From NCBI GenBank assembly GCA_033398695.1, contig CM065805.1, forward strand, positions 75,298,762 through 75,362,761: a stretch of 64,000 nucleotides of DNA, given 5' to 3'. The number at the start of each line of letters is the position of its first letter. Position 1 is the first letter of the stretch. The notes beneath the pieces were generated by a model. It made no database searches. It was not told where the DNA came from and saw only the letters and a program-made list of their open reading frames with translations. The position numbers and the translations under genes are program-made. Below are positions 21,895 through 31,615 of this stretch, piece after piece. The stretch is from Orobanche coerulescens (taxonomy: Eukaryota > Streptophyta > Magnoliopsida > Lamiales > Orobanchaceae).

Positions 21895-22690
21895 ATTTTT
21901 GATCTATTTCGTCACACAATATGACTTTCCCGAGACGTCATGTTCGATCGTTTTCGCCCATGAGCATCATTTTCGACCAGTTCAACATGAGAAGTTATTC
22001 TTGACTCGTTTTGTTCTCGAACGTTATTTTCGATTATTTTCGCCCTGTGAAATTATTTAGGACAAGTTTTGCCGCACGTCTACATTTTCGACCGTTTCAT
22101 AATGGGACGTCATTTTAACCTCTTTCGCTCAGAACGTCATTTTCAAATTGTTTTGCCATGGAATGTTATCTGACCCGAACGTTATTTTCGTCTCCTTCCA
22201 CCTAGGAAGGTCATTTTCGACTCGTTCCGCTTTGGAATGATATTTTCGCCTAATTTCATTACATGAAAGTTATTTTCTAATGGTTTCGCTCATGACATTA
22301 TATATATATTCAATTCTTTTCCCCCGATAAGACATGCTCGATCCATATCGCCCGAAATAATATTTTTGACCTGTTTTGTCAGAGGACGTTATTTTCGACT
22401 CGTTTTTCCTTGGAGGTCATTTTTCGTTTGCTCTTCACATGAGATCATTTTCGACTGCTTTTCTACCAGGACGTAATTTTCTACCCGTTTTATCCCGAGA
22501 CGTCATTCTTGTTCTAGTTTGCCTTGAGACCTCATTTGAACTAGTTTTGTCCTCCAACGTTATTTTGGACCTATTTCGTCATCAGATGTTATTCTCGACT
22601 CGTTTCCTAGGACATCATTTCGGCCAGTTTCGCTCTCGGGCGGTGTTTTCACATTTTATTACGGGATGGTATTGTCGACTCACAACTTTC
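21895..22690. repeat. Degenerate minisatellite, about 29-bp unit, roughly 27 copies
   Basis: Units approximate CGTCATTTTCGACTCGTTT followed by CGCCATGGGA, and nearly all are 27-30 bp long (for instance consecutive units from about 21944). Each unit differs at several positions, a few are truncated to about 16 bp, and an AT stretch interrupts near 22300. The open frame at 22376-22693 is a by-product with Phe/Leu-rich repeats. The array is followed by an LTR fragment, so it may be the U3 of that LTR (inference). Confidence 0.8.
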
Positions 22691-22739
22691 TAAACGGCCC
22701 TGGAGATTCATCGGCCTCCATTGACTGCTCGAACTCGTC

Positions 22740-23434
22740 ACACATGAGGACACGAACTGATTTAGTGCATGGAGGTCAAGACTTTAGAAAACTTGATTTT
22801 CGGATAAGTCTTGTTTAAAGTGTTGGATGAGTTTCCTACCAAAATTTGGTTATTATTCGACGCGTTTTCAAATTTTAATCTGATCGATTCTCAGTAGGTC
22901 TTGAGAAGAAATCACTTTATTGAATTATAGGTCTAATTCGATAAACACCTTGTTCCTGTCATGTTTCGGTAGAATCGTTCTATTTTCGGACGATTCTTAC
23001 ATTTTGTTCTATACTTCGAATTATTGTTCGTGTTCCCTGTTCGCAAAAGACGCTTCTCTTGCTTTCGATACAGGGTTGTACCTGATCGAGAGTTCGCATC
23101 AATTGTTGTTCGTTGTCCGAAACTTGCTTCCTATTTCCGTTGCATCCGACCAAAACTTGCTGTTTCGATTGCTGCTGTTTGGAGTTGGCTATTCCTGTTT
23201 GTTTCCGTTCAACCAGTTCCTATTCATTACGGCTGTAGCGGGCGAGTGTTGCTGTTCCTGTTTGTTTCCATTCGGCCAGTTCCTATCTTGTGCACGTGTT
23301 GCTGTCCGTTATTGTTGTTGTATCGGACTATTGCTGTCAGTTCCCGATTGTGCGTTTCAATTCCTTTTAGCTAAGTGCTGTTTGCTTTCGCTCGTAAAAC
23401 ACCCTTTCGCTGTTCCGATAGAGATTTCGCATCA
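22740..23434 (+). mobile_element. Gypsy LTR fragment (relative of the LTRs at 52998 and 61221), plus orientation
   Basis: The block TTATTATTCGACGCGTTTTC..AATCTGATCGATTCTCA..AGGTCTTGAGAAGAAATCA..TTATAGGTCTAATTCG is the reverse complement of the R region of the LTRs at 42911, 52998, 58415 and 61221. The fragment ends with GATTTCGCATCA (23434), a TG...CA type end. A GTT/TGC-rich U5-like tail (23030-23400) resembles the CAA/AAC-rich block at 53040-53300 in reverse. Next to it, the LINE 3' region starts at 23438. The left boundary is approximate. Confidence 0.65.
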
Positions 23435-23437
23435 CTA

Positions 23438-24342
23438 GCCTCGTTAAAACCAATATATTGGAAAACCCAGTGGGAAAAAGCCAATAATGGGAAAATGAGT
23501 ACCAGCAGCCCAAGGCAATACCGTCAATTCCGACAAAAAATAACCTGTAAAGCAATGGGAGTGGGAATATGTGAGGAAAATCGCCAGTGCCCAAAGAGAA
23601 GTCGGAGGCGTCCTGCATATACAAAAAACGGGGAGGGGTATCGTGAGAGAAAAACGCCGTGTCCCAGTGAGAGGGTCCATGGAATCCAGCAAGATAAACA
23701 GTCAAACGCCTGCAAAAACTAGGGGTGTGAATGTTAGTGAACACGCGTATAAGTGAAGTATAGGTCGTGCTGAGCAATGTGAGCCACATGTGGGGGAAGG
23801 GGGTTCCACCATGTAAAAGGAGTGAGAATATTAGAGAGGGCATCAGTAGCCTGGTTACCCTCTCTAAAAATTTGTGTGACTTTAAGAGTGAAATCCTGAA
23901 TCGAATGAAGAGTAAGGCCAGCGAGCACGAAGTCACCAAGGTACATCTAAAGAGCGAGTCTGCAAGAAGTAAACCACGTAAGTGGAGTCGGACTCCAGCC
24001 TGAGGGTCATCCAACCCCGATCCTTAACCACCTCGATGGCTGTCATAGCCGCCTGAAGCTCGGCTCAAAGGCAAATCCCTGGGGGAGGGTGATAGAGAAT
24101 CCACCGAGAGTAAAACCCCTGCAATTTCGAAAAATCCCACCACCTAAAGATGGGCCAGGGGAGCCGAGTGCACATCCTTCAGTATTAACTTTATACCAAT
24201 TAGGCGAAGGGGGAATCCATGAGACCATGGTGTGGGAAGGAGGCTTTAAAGGATTGCCTTGAACTCCCAACTTTCTCAAAATGGCCAAATCCCGAACTAT
24301 GTTATGCATAGGGGTCGATATTAAGGTGGCGGACTCCCGCAC
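23438..24342 (-). pseudogene. LINE RNase H domain and 3' UTR
   Basis: The 24043-24342 frame holds WIPPSPNWYKVNTEGCALGS then GPSLGGGIFRNCRGFTLGG, the start of a plant LINE RNase H, with Glu where the first catalytic Asp is usual (NTDG). The rest follows in shifted frames down to about 23700. The 3' UTR includes CCTCGTTAAAACC and GGAAAACCCAGTGGGAAAAA, a motif shared with the LINE end at 63076 and common in plant LINE tails. The extreme 3' end and poly(A) are missing, because an LTR abuts at 23434. Confidence 0.82.
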
Positions 24343-24384
24343 ACAAAGAGAATAATAGAAAGAGTATGGGTAGCATCAGCTCTC

Positions 24385-24936
24385 TTATTGTCGAAGAAAC
24401 AAGCATTCCAAGCGGCGCAGATAACCCAAAATAGCGGATATAAACACAGCTCGCCAAAGATCCGAAGTTTGAGGGCTAAGTGTGACCTGCATAGCCTGTA
24501 ATAACAAACTAAGGAACCCCTCATGAAAAGCAATAGAAATGTCAAAAGCCCAACAAAGCTTAGAGAAAATGCGTAAGGAAAAAGAGCAATCAGAGAAGAT
24601 ATGGTCAGAAGACTCCCCTGAGTTATGGTATAGGCTGCAGATGGAGGGGCCCTGAATACGATAAGATCGCAAGATGTCCCAGGAAGGGAGACGCTCAAAA
24701 ATGGCTCTCCAGACTATGTAAGATCTGCTCAAAGGAATGAATCTTGCCCAAATCCACTTCCCAGACCGCAAACATTCCAAAAGAGGATATTCATGTAGTC
24801 CAGTCAGATTCGCTGTGCTTAGGCAACATTTCTCTAAGTTCCATTTGGTCCGCCCACGATCTAGATGCAACATTATGCATGTCTTGGAGTGGTTTGGAGA
24901 TTGGCTTGACATGGACGACGAAGTCCGCCTTGGCAT
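24385..24936 (-). pseudogene. LINE zf-RVT (RT-associated zinc-binding) region
   Basis: The frame has WIWARFIPLSRSYIVWRAIF then ERLPSWDIL, followed by CSLYHNSGESSDHIFSDC and FSKLCWAF, typical of the zinc-binding module after plant LINE RT. The usual second Cys is replaced by Tyr. The N-terminal 60 residues are not RT-like and appear to be ORF1 tail, which marks an internal deletion of the endonuclease and RT. Confidence 0.8.
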
Positions 24937-25038
24937 GTTCTACCAAGTCTGGCATTTCGGCATGTTGTGATTTAAATTTCGAATATGGCTGATCGTGATT
25001 GGTAGACTTAGATGTATTAGGCTCGGAGTATATAGGCT

Positions 25039-25450
25039 CTATTCGCGGACCCTCTGATGAGGAATAGAACGAGATCGAGGCTTGTGAGGTTCAGCTCTCC
25101 ATCGCTTAAGAGATTCACAAATATCCGAGCAAAGTGACGGAGCAGAAGTGTTCAGCCCTGCGTCCCGGGGGATGCGAGATAAGCTAAGTAGAGTGGATTC
25201 CGAAAGATTTACCGAGGACCTCGTAGGAGGGTCCATTGCAGGAGGGATGACTAAAAGTCGCTCGAGCAAAGGCAAGGTTGCCTGTGAAGATGGCATAATC
25301 TGTGCCTCGGAGTGGGTGATGACTGAGTCCACCACATTACGCAAGGGTGACGGGCCATTAGTGGAAGTGAAAGGGACAATAGCACTTTCATGAGCCTCCG
25401 TATCATCATTAAGGGTATAAAGGGCCTGAAAAGCATTAGAGACGGGCACG
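25039..25450 (-). pseudogene. LINE ORF1, C-terminal segment
   Basis: About 136 residues begin PVSNAFQALYTLNDDTEAHE, a motif typical of plant LINE ORF1 just after the zinc-knuckle region. The rest is low-complexity Ser/Pro/Arg sequence. A stop follows at about 25036. It is the continuation of 42910-42397, cut by the Athila-type array at the duplicated GCACG. Confidence 0.78.
25446..25450. other. Target site duplication GCACG (left) of the Athila-type array
   Basis: The five bases GCACG stand directly before the LTR start TGTTAGGCG and recur at 42397-42401 directly after the last LTR. This shows the whole 17-kb array occupies one insertion site. Confidence 0.9.
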
Positions 25451-25619
25451 TGTTAGGCGTATTTTTATGCACTTATTTATCATTATTTTATATCCATTTT
25501 AAGTCTAAATCTGCATAAATGAGCTTTTGATGCACTCTCTTTATATGTTTTGAAGGAAATTGGAGTCCGGAAGCCTAAACGACGAAAAAACGGGCGAAAA
25601 CGACGAATTCTGGTCAGGG

Positions 25620-25793
25620 GCCGCGACACAATGAAGCTGAGCCGCGGCACACACACGGACAACATGAGGCGGTACACACTGTACCAGGGGACGCAACACG
25701 CACTTACTGAGCCGCGGCCCATGACGAAAATTTGCGCCCAGGCTACGCGCAGCACAACTAGGGCCACGACACACTAAAGCCGGGCCGCGGCCC
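25620..25793. repeat. 21-bp-phased GCCGCGGC palindrome pairs in LTR 1 U3
   Basis: Six units of GCCGCGGCAC, some mutated, form three pairs. Members of a pair start exactly 21 bp apart (25620/25641, 25690/25711, 25763/25784) and pairs repeat every 70-73 bp. Equivalent arrays are at 33461-33633 and 41286-41455. Confidence 0.88.
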
Positions 25794-25889
25794 CCGACAC
25801 GGGTTTGCTGATCCAACCTTCGTTTTTGGACTGTTCTGAAGCCCGTTTTCGACCTAATTCCCGGATGCATTTTGGAGACGAATGATGGT

Positions 25890-25897
25890 TATAAATA
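25890..25897 (+). promoter_or_regulatory. TATA box of Athila-type LTR 1
   Basis: TATAAATA, followed by GGG, stands about 100 bp downstream of the palindrome pairs. It is conserved at 33730-33737 and 41544-41551. Confidence 0.75.
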
Positions 25898-26747
25898 GGG
25901 ATTAAAGGTCTGAAGAGAGATGATCGAAGAGAAGCAGAAAAACACCGATCAAGCAGAGAGCGGAAGCTAGAGAACGGAAGAATCCAAGTTCTTCAACTGT
26001 GTTTGATTTCTTTTATGCTTTCCTCAATTCTTTCTGTATTAGCTTCTAGCATGTCGGGCTAGAACCCTATTCTAGGATTTTGGTGAAACCGAGGTTTTGA
26101 CGAATTAACTTTTGATTTTACATTATTAAAATATATTTCCCTTTCTTATTGAGTTTTCCCAATTGTTTTAATTACTATTAATTATGTGGCCTATGATTGA
26201 TTTGTTTTGATTACGCAACTCGAATCGGGATAGGAGAGTTGATAGGAAAATTGGCGAGAAACGTTTTATCTTGTGAGATAGGAATATACTCATAGGAATT
26301 ACGTGGCCTTTCTGAAGATTTCATACTTTTTGCCTATTGACGAATTAATTCACCTAGGAATAGAGTGTTTTATTCGCCTTAGAAAATTTTATTGACCTCG
26401 GGAGAGGCAGTAGAGTACTTTAGCCATCTTCGCCTTCAATAAATTGGGAAATTATTTAATTCATATAAATCAAGAGTAATTCGGATGAACCGAGGTGGAC
26501 TCACAATCCTAGATTACTTCCCTATTTGATTTTCTTTCTTTGAACAATCGATTTCACTATTTTTTTCTTTTATTAATTTTCTTCAATTATTACTTGCACC
26601 TCCAATTTCGATAGTTCAAATAAAATTAGAATATGCATAAATCGGTAATTAGTGAGTCAGTCCTCGAGGGAACGATACTTTCTTACCATTTTATTACTTT
26701 CTTACGACAACATGCACTTGCGTTCACCAAATTTCGCAACAAGTTTT

Positions 26748-26765
26748 TGGCGCCGTTGACGGGGA
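26748..26765 (+). other. Primer-binding site (tRNA-Asp type), body 1
   Basis: TGGCGCCGTTGACGGGGA differs at one base from the TGGCGCCGTTGCCGGGGA site usual in Athila elements. The second copy is at 34587-34604. Confidence 0.88.
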
Positions 26766-26876
26766 CTGATTATTTTACCAATATCGATTTCAGTATTTCT
26801 AGTCTTAATTTGAACCTTATTTTATTTTTGTGTATTTTTTTTAGTTGTTTTCCTTTCAGGAATTTCTGGTTAGTTC

Positions 26877-28260
26877 ATGAGAAAATCCGGTAACGAAGGT
26901 CTATTACCTTTAGATACTGAACTCGAGCGCACTCTTCGGAAAAACAAGAAGGAAAAGCATGAGCTACTGACAAAAGACATCATGACCGATAACACAGAAA
27001 ATCACGGAGTAGACAACCTTATTCAGCAAGCTCAACCGGCATTGGCACTCCGAGATTATGCAATGCCACAAATCAATGCAAACTTTTCGGGGATTCGGCA
27101 TCCAACCATCCAAGCGAACAACTTCGAGATTAAGCAGGGTATTATTCAGATGGTACAAGCAAGCCAATTTTGTGGACTGGCAAACGATGATCCCAACGCA
27201 CACATCGCTTCTTTTCTCGAGATTTGTGACACCTTCAAGAATAACGGTGTTACCGATGATGCTATTCGTCTGCGGCTTTTCCCTTTCTCTCTAAGGGACA
27301 AAGCCAAGTTTTGGTTGAATTCATTACCACCGGGCTCTATCACGACTTGGGCGGAATTAGCACAAGCCTTTCTGGCTAATTCTTTCCACCATCGAAGACA
27401 GCGAGACTTTGGAACGAGATAACTAATTTCGGGTAATTTGATATGGAGTCGCTTCATGAAGCTTGGGAGAGATACAAGGATTTGCTAAGGAGATGCCCAC
27501 ACCATGGTCTACCGGGTTGGCTGCAAATTTAGACATTCTATAACGGATTGAGTGCTTCTACATGCACTCTTGTTGATGCAGCCGCTGGAGGAGCGTTAAT
27601 GGGAAAGACTATGGCGGAAGCTCATTCTCTATTGGAGGCGATGGCTGCAAATGCTTATTAGTGGCCTTCCGAACGAGTGAACCCAAAGCGAGTTATGGGA
27701 GTTTCCGGTAATGATCCAATATCTACGCTATCGGCCCAAGTTGCCACCTTGAATCAGCAACTTCAAGCTTTTTCACATGCTCCTACCACCGTTACCACAG
27801 AATCATGTAATTGGTGCAACGGATCTCACCCTAGTGCGGAATGTCAAGTTGGAAACCCTTTCGAGCAATCTCCGATGGAACAAGCTCAGTTTGTACGGAA
27901 CGAAAATAGATAGAACAACCCATATTTCAACACATATAATCCGGGGTGGCGAAATCACCGCAACTTTTCGTAGAAAAATGGACAAAACTCAAACCAACCT
28001 CAGTTTTCTCAACACCAACAACAACCTCATCCTGCTCCAAAAATCTCTCTAGAGGAGGCAATGGCAAAATGAGCAGCAAATACGAGTCAGTTCATGACCC
28101 GTACGGAAGAAACCTTACAAAACCATTCTGCTGCTATTCGCAACTTGGAAGTCCAATTGGGTCAAATAGCAAATGTGTTAACAACCCGCCCTGAGGGTAC
28201 CTTGCCAAGTACAACTGAGACGAACCCCAGAGAGAGTATTAATGCCATTGGGTTGAGAAG
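26877..28260 (+). pseudogene. Athila-type gag, body 1
   Basis: The ATG at 26877 starts MRKSGNEGLLPLDTELERTL. The gag core follows: FSGIRHPTIQANNFEIKQGI, then FCGLANDDPNAHIASFLEIC and LRLFPFSLRDKAKFWLNSLP. The frame then shifts near 27410. It continues as FDMESLHEAWERYKDLLRRC, a stop near 27660 before WPSERVNPKRVMG, the zinc-knuckle-like CNWCNGSHPSAEC, another stop near 27912, and AMAK..QFMTRTEETLQNHSA. Gag would form particles, but this copy is dead. Body 2 has the same stops. Confidence 0.85.
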
Positions 28261-28274
28261 CGGGAAGGAAGTGT

Positions 28275-29311
28275 GTGAGCAGCCCAGGCAGAACAAAAAA
28301 TAGAGGTGATGATGAGGAGAAGAAAAATTCGGCGACTGAGGAATCACAAATTTCTAGATCCTCGAAATTGTTTCCAGATAATCCGACAGCCTATGTGCCA
28401 CCCGTCCCGTTTCCGCAGCGATTGCAAAAGCAAAAATTGGACGAACAATTTTCCAAGTTTCTTGACGTCTTCAAGAAACTACACATCAACATTCCATTTG
28501 CTGATGCCTTAGAACAAATGCCGAGCTATGTAAAGTTCATGAAAGAAATCTTATCGAAAAAAAGGAAGCTTGAAGAAAATGAGACTGTGGCATTAACGGA
28601 AGAGTGCAGCGCCATCTTGCAGAAAAAGCTCCCACCAAAATTAAAGGATCCAGGAAATTTCAATATACCGTGCACTATAGGAAATCTATCTTTTGATAGA
28701 GCATTGTGTGATATCGGCGCCAGTATTAATCTTATGCCCCTTTCCATTTTTAAGAAGCTAGGTATTGGGGAAGCCAAGCTGACGACAATCTCGCTGCAAT
28801 TAGCTAACCGATCTATCAAGTACCCGAGGGGGGGTAATAGAAGATGTTTTAGTCAAGGTCGATAAATTCATTTTTCCGTCCGATTTTACTGTGCTCGATA
28901 TGGAGGAGGACCAAGACATTCCAATTATTTTGGGAAGACCATTCTTAGCTACCGGACGAACTCTCATTGATGTGGAAAAAGGGAAACTCACTCTACGGGT
29001 TCAAGATGAGCGCATCACTTTCCAAGTGTTTCAATCCTTTCCGTGTCCAAGTAGTGTCGAGAAGTGTTCACAAATTGAAAGCATAGATATCTTTGCGAAA
29101 GACGCACACCGGGAGAGTTGTCGGTCGAAGTGTTCAGAATCCATTTCAGCTGCTCCGACGTCTAAGAAAAATGAAGAGCGGATCATGTATCTTAAGCATT
29201 TGAATATGTCGTCTTCAACATCCGTTCATCCACCATCGAAAAATTCTCATGCTGTCATAAGCTCGCCCGTGGAAGTGAAAAATAAGCCGGAAGTGAAACG
29301 AGTACTAAGTT
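28275..29311 (+). pseudogene. Athila-type protease region, body 1, fused to non-RT sequence
   Basis: The 28275-28865 frame has AYVPPVPFPQRLQKQKLDEQ then FSKFLDVFKKLHINIPF and a retropepsin active site in ALCDIGASINLMPLSIFKKL (Asp-Ile-Gly). A one-base slip in a G run (28827-28833) moves the rest, VLDMEEDQDIPIILGRPFLA then TGRTLIDV, to the frame at 28891. After QVFQSFPCP the protein continues with KCSQIESIDIFAKDAHRESC and related polar sequence instead of the RT start. It stops at 29311. Confidence 0.85.
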
Positions 29312-29695
29312 AGTTGCAAAATGGGTGTTTTGGGAGGCTACAATTGTTTAAGCCGTTTCGCAAAGAACATTGGATGTCCAAACCAAAAGTCGAACGGTTG
29401 AAAACTAATGGTCAAAAATTTAAATTACGTAATAACGATTCGATGGACTGTGCGGAGTCCAAATGGTCTTTCCGAAATGCAAACTGATTTTCAATAAGTC
29501 CAGCTGAAGACAATAAACTTAGCGCTTCTCGGGAGGCAACCCGAGTATTAGTTGTAGATTTTTATTTTTCAGTGTTTTCATGCATTTTAGGAGTCTTTTT
29601 TTTCGTCATTTTGCTTGGATATGCTTATCTCTCACGTTCTTGGTGTTTGTCTTTGAAAATTTTGTGCAGGAGAACCCCCAGGGAAAAATTCAGCA
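29312..29695 (+). other. Post-pol spacer with conserved GGGAGGCAACCCGAG word, body 1
   Basis: Broken remains of the preceding frame lead into CGCTTCTCGGGAGGCAACCCGAG (about 29522-29545), a motif found after integrase in Athila-type elements. Its presence here shows that the deletion took RT to integrase but left the 3' border of pol. A short hydrophobic frame (from 29572) has no recognised function. Confidence 0.55.
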
Positions 29696-29699
29696 ATGG

Positions 29700-29960
29700 G
29701 CCGCGGCACAATGATTGTGAGCCACGGCACACACAAATCGAACAAAAAGGGCTAACCCTCCTGTACTATGTGCCACGGCACAACCTTACTGAGCCGCGGC
29801 ACACTAGACCCCTGATTCGCGGCACAAATATACTGAGCCGCGGCACGCCAAATGCCCTAGAAACGCCCAGGAAATGGTACTCCATGCTGCGGCACGAACC
29901 AATTGAGCCGCGACACACTTACACTACGAGCCGCGGCACCCGTATGTTGAGCCGCGGCAC
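29700..29960. repeat. Internal 21-bp-phased GCCGCGGCAC array, body 1
   Basis: Ten units start at 29700, 29721, 29772, 29793, 29816, 29837, 29886, 29907, 29930 and 29951. Within each pair the distance is exactly 21 bp. The word and spacing are those of the LTR U3 array, and the flank CGCCCAGGC is shared too. The array ends about 100 bp before a TATA-like box. The body 2 equivalent is at 37525-37784. Confidence 0.88.
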
Positions 29961-30062
29961 ACAGCGAAATAACATAAACGCCCAGGCAGGCTGTACTCTG
30001 GGCCAAAGCTCAATTAAGCTGTGCCGCAGCCCCTGATGCGAAGTTCAAAAGCCCAGGCCTCC

Positions 30063-30070
30063 TTTATAAC
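30063..30070 (+). promoter_or_regulatory. Candidate internal TATA box before the envelope-position ORF, body 1
   Basis: TTTATAAC lies between the internal palindrome array and a pyrimidine-rich stretch (CACTTCTTCTTCTTC, 30137-30153). The order matches that of the LTR: array, TATA, leader. It is identical at 37888-37895. Promoter function is inferred. Confidence 0.5.
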
Positions 30071-30179
30071 ATCGATCGGCCGGCACAAACAGTAAGTTTC
30101 CTTCCCTTCCTCGTGCAGCACTCAGACGACCCCCATTCACTTCTTCTTCTTCTTTTTGCATTATTCAATCCAAAGCAAG

Positions 30180-30704
30180 GTAAATCTTATCTCTGATTCT
30201 TAATTGCAGCAGAGAATTAAAAGTGAGATAATGTTCCTCATTCAGGGTTGAATATATTGTTAGTTTTCTTAAAAGTTCTATCAAGTTGAGTTGGAATATG
30301 GTGATTATTGTTTGATTGGTGATGTTATTTGTTGATTATTTATGGATTGTTGATTTATTTGTTGTTTTATGATGACTATCGATTGATGTTGTTATTGTTG
30401 GGGATTGGATTAAACCATTGTCATTCTTATTCTTCATTTAAACCCATGCATACTAGGTGTTTGATAAAATGCGTCAATGAAAATTTTTGAGCCAAACGAT
30501 TTCAATTTATAAGCAACAAATTTGATGATCGGATTACATTGTACCCCAACCCTTACATCATGTTTAAACTTGAAAGCTCAGCCTTAATTTCCTCTTACGA
30601 TGTGCAAGCTCATTCGACTCTATATTCACGTTCCGCGTATCTTAAGTCGAGAGTGGTGTAGTTTTCCTTAAAAGTTGTGTAATTTCCGGTGTTTATTTTT
30701 TCAG
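30180..30704 (+). other. Probable 525-bp 5'UTR intron of the envelope-position ORF, body 1
   Basis: A donor AAG|GTAAAT at 30180 and an acceptor TTTATTTTTTCAG|GA at 30704 frame T-rich sequence. The acceptor is ten bases before the ATG at 30715. Body 2 has the same sites with the same length (38005-38529). Splicing is inferred from the signals only. Confidence 0.5.
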
Positions 30705-30714
30705 GAACCTCGTC

Positions 30715-31614
30715 ATGGCTAGAAAAAGGAAGATAAGTACGAGGGCTAGGACACAATCATCCCCCACAAGAGGGGAGACATCACAAAACCGAGCCGATTT
30801 AGAATCTCATAAATTCTCCGATCCGGACATTCACAAAATATTCAACGAGAAAATCCGGCCTCAACCAATAATCCCGGAGCGGCGATTCACTCCCGCCCCC
30901 AAGGACGGTGAGCTTTTGACGATGATCAACGAGATGGGATGGACTCGTTTCATTGTGCCTCCCGAGCCGAATGTGATCTCTATCGTCCAGGAGTTTTACG
31001 CCAGTGCTCTATTGAGACATATTTGGGCAGGGCAGATGATGGGGCAATCAGATACTCGGACTCAGGTCGTCGTCCGAGGCCAAACTATGGATTTTTCGGT
31101 GACCGCAATTCGGAGACTATACGAGCTGCCAGTGGTGGAACAGACGGCGTATACGCGGAGTATGAGTAGCCTCACGAGGGAGGCTCTGCTTGAGGCACTC
31201 ACACAGCCCGGTTCCGTCTGGGAGACGCGCGCCCCGGGTTCTTCAGCCTTCTATTTTAAGAGTTCGCGCCTCAGTCGGCTCGGGAGAGCCTGGTTATACT
31301 TCCTCTGTGCACGAGTCGATCCTACCTCGCAGATCCGCTCGGTCTTACTTTCTCAAGCCCGACTACTATATGCTATCACTACCGGACTCAGATTCGATGT
31401 GGCCCCTCATCTGGTCCGATCTATCCTTCAGTGCATTCAAGGAGGGGCCAAGATGGGGCTGAAGCACCCCTCTCTCATATGCGCTCTATGCCGCCAGTCA
31501 GGCATGACTTGGTCGGATGATGAGCCAATGCTACCACCCCAGGGTCCGATTGATCATCGCATTATTTCTCACTTTGACCAGTGGGGTGGAGCGCCGGCAT
31601 ATGCTCGGGGATGA
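30715..31614 (+). CDS. Athila envelope-position ORF (plant transposon protein domain), body 1
   Basis: A 299-residue uninterrupted frame starts MARKRKISTRARTQSSPTRG with a basic N-terminus. The core has ERRFTPAPKDGELLTMINEM then GWTRF, VISIVQEFYASALLRHIWAG, VRGQTMDFSVTAIRRLYELP, GRAWLYFLCARVDPTSQIRS and GLKHPSLICALCRQSGM. This pattern is the 'putative plant transposon protein' domain found where Athila elements carry the env-like gene. I see no signal peptide or membrane segment, so an envelope role is not supported by sequence. The C-terminal coiled-coil tail is in a different frame (31616-32038). It is one of the few frames in the window with no stop. Confidence 0.82.
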   Translation: MARKRKISTRARTQSSPTRGETSQNRADLESHKFSDPDIHKIFNEKIRPQPIIPERRFTPAPKDGELLTMINEMGWTRFIVPPEPNVISIVQEFYASALLRHIWAGQMMGQSDTRTQVVVRGQTMDFSVTAIRRLYELPVVEQTAYTRSMSSLTREALLEALTQPGSVWETRAPGSSAFYFKSSRLSRLGRAWLYFLCARVDPTSQIRSVLLSQARLLYAITTGLRFDVAPHLVRSILQCIQGGAKMGLKHPSLICALCRQSGMTWSDDEPMLPPQGPIDHRIISHFDQWGGAPAYARG

Positions 31615-31615
31615 G

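Larger units (their letters stand above)
25451..26741 (+). mobile_element. LTR 1 of the Athila-type array
   Basis: It runs from TGTTAGGCGTATTTTTATG to TTTCGCAACA, 1291 bp. U3 contains three pairs of GCCGCGGC-type words (starts 25620/25641, 25690/25711, 25763/25784). The TATA box is TATAAATA at 25890-25897. R/U5 follows and the primer-binding site begins six bases after the end. Confidence 0.9.

Noticed and set aside
22376..22693. A 105-residue Phe/Leu-rich frame
   Set aside because: It is a read-through of the degenerate 29-bp minisatellite, so its apparent repeats follow the DNA unit.
22920..23438. A 172-residue Cys/Phe/Leu-rich frame suggestive of a secreted or membrane protein
   Set aside because: It lies in the U5-like part of an LTR fragment whose GTT/TGC-rich composition yields Cys/Leu/Phe; the related LTRs at 52998 and 58415 produce similar frames in reverse.
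29572..30036. A 154-residue frame with a hydrophobic N-terminus, present in both Athila-type bodies, as a possible membrane protein
   Set aside because: Most of it reads through the GCCGCGGC array (repeated Arg-His-Thr), and codon context and position indicate promoter-like DNA; the hydrophobic start alone is not enough.
30715..31614. True retroviral envelope glycoprotein
   Set aside because: No signal peptide, transmembrane segment or fusion-like stretch is visible; only the genomic position is env-like.
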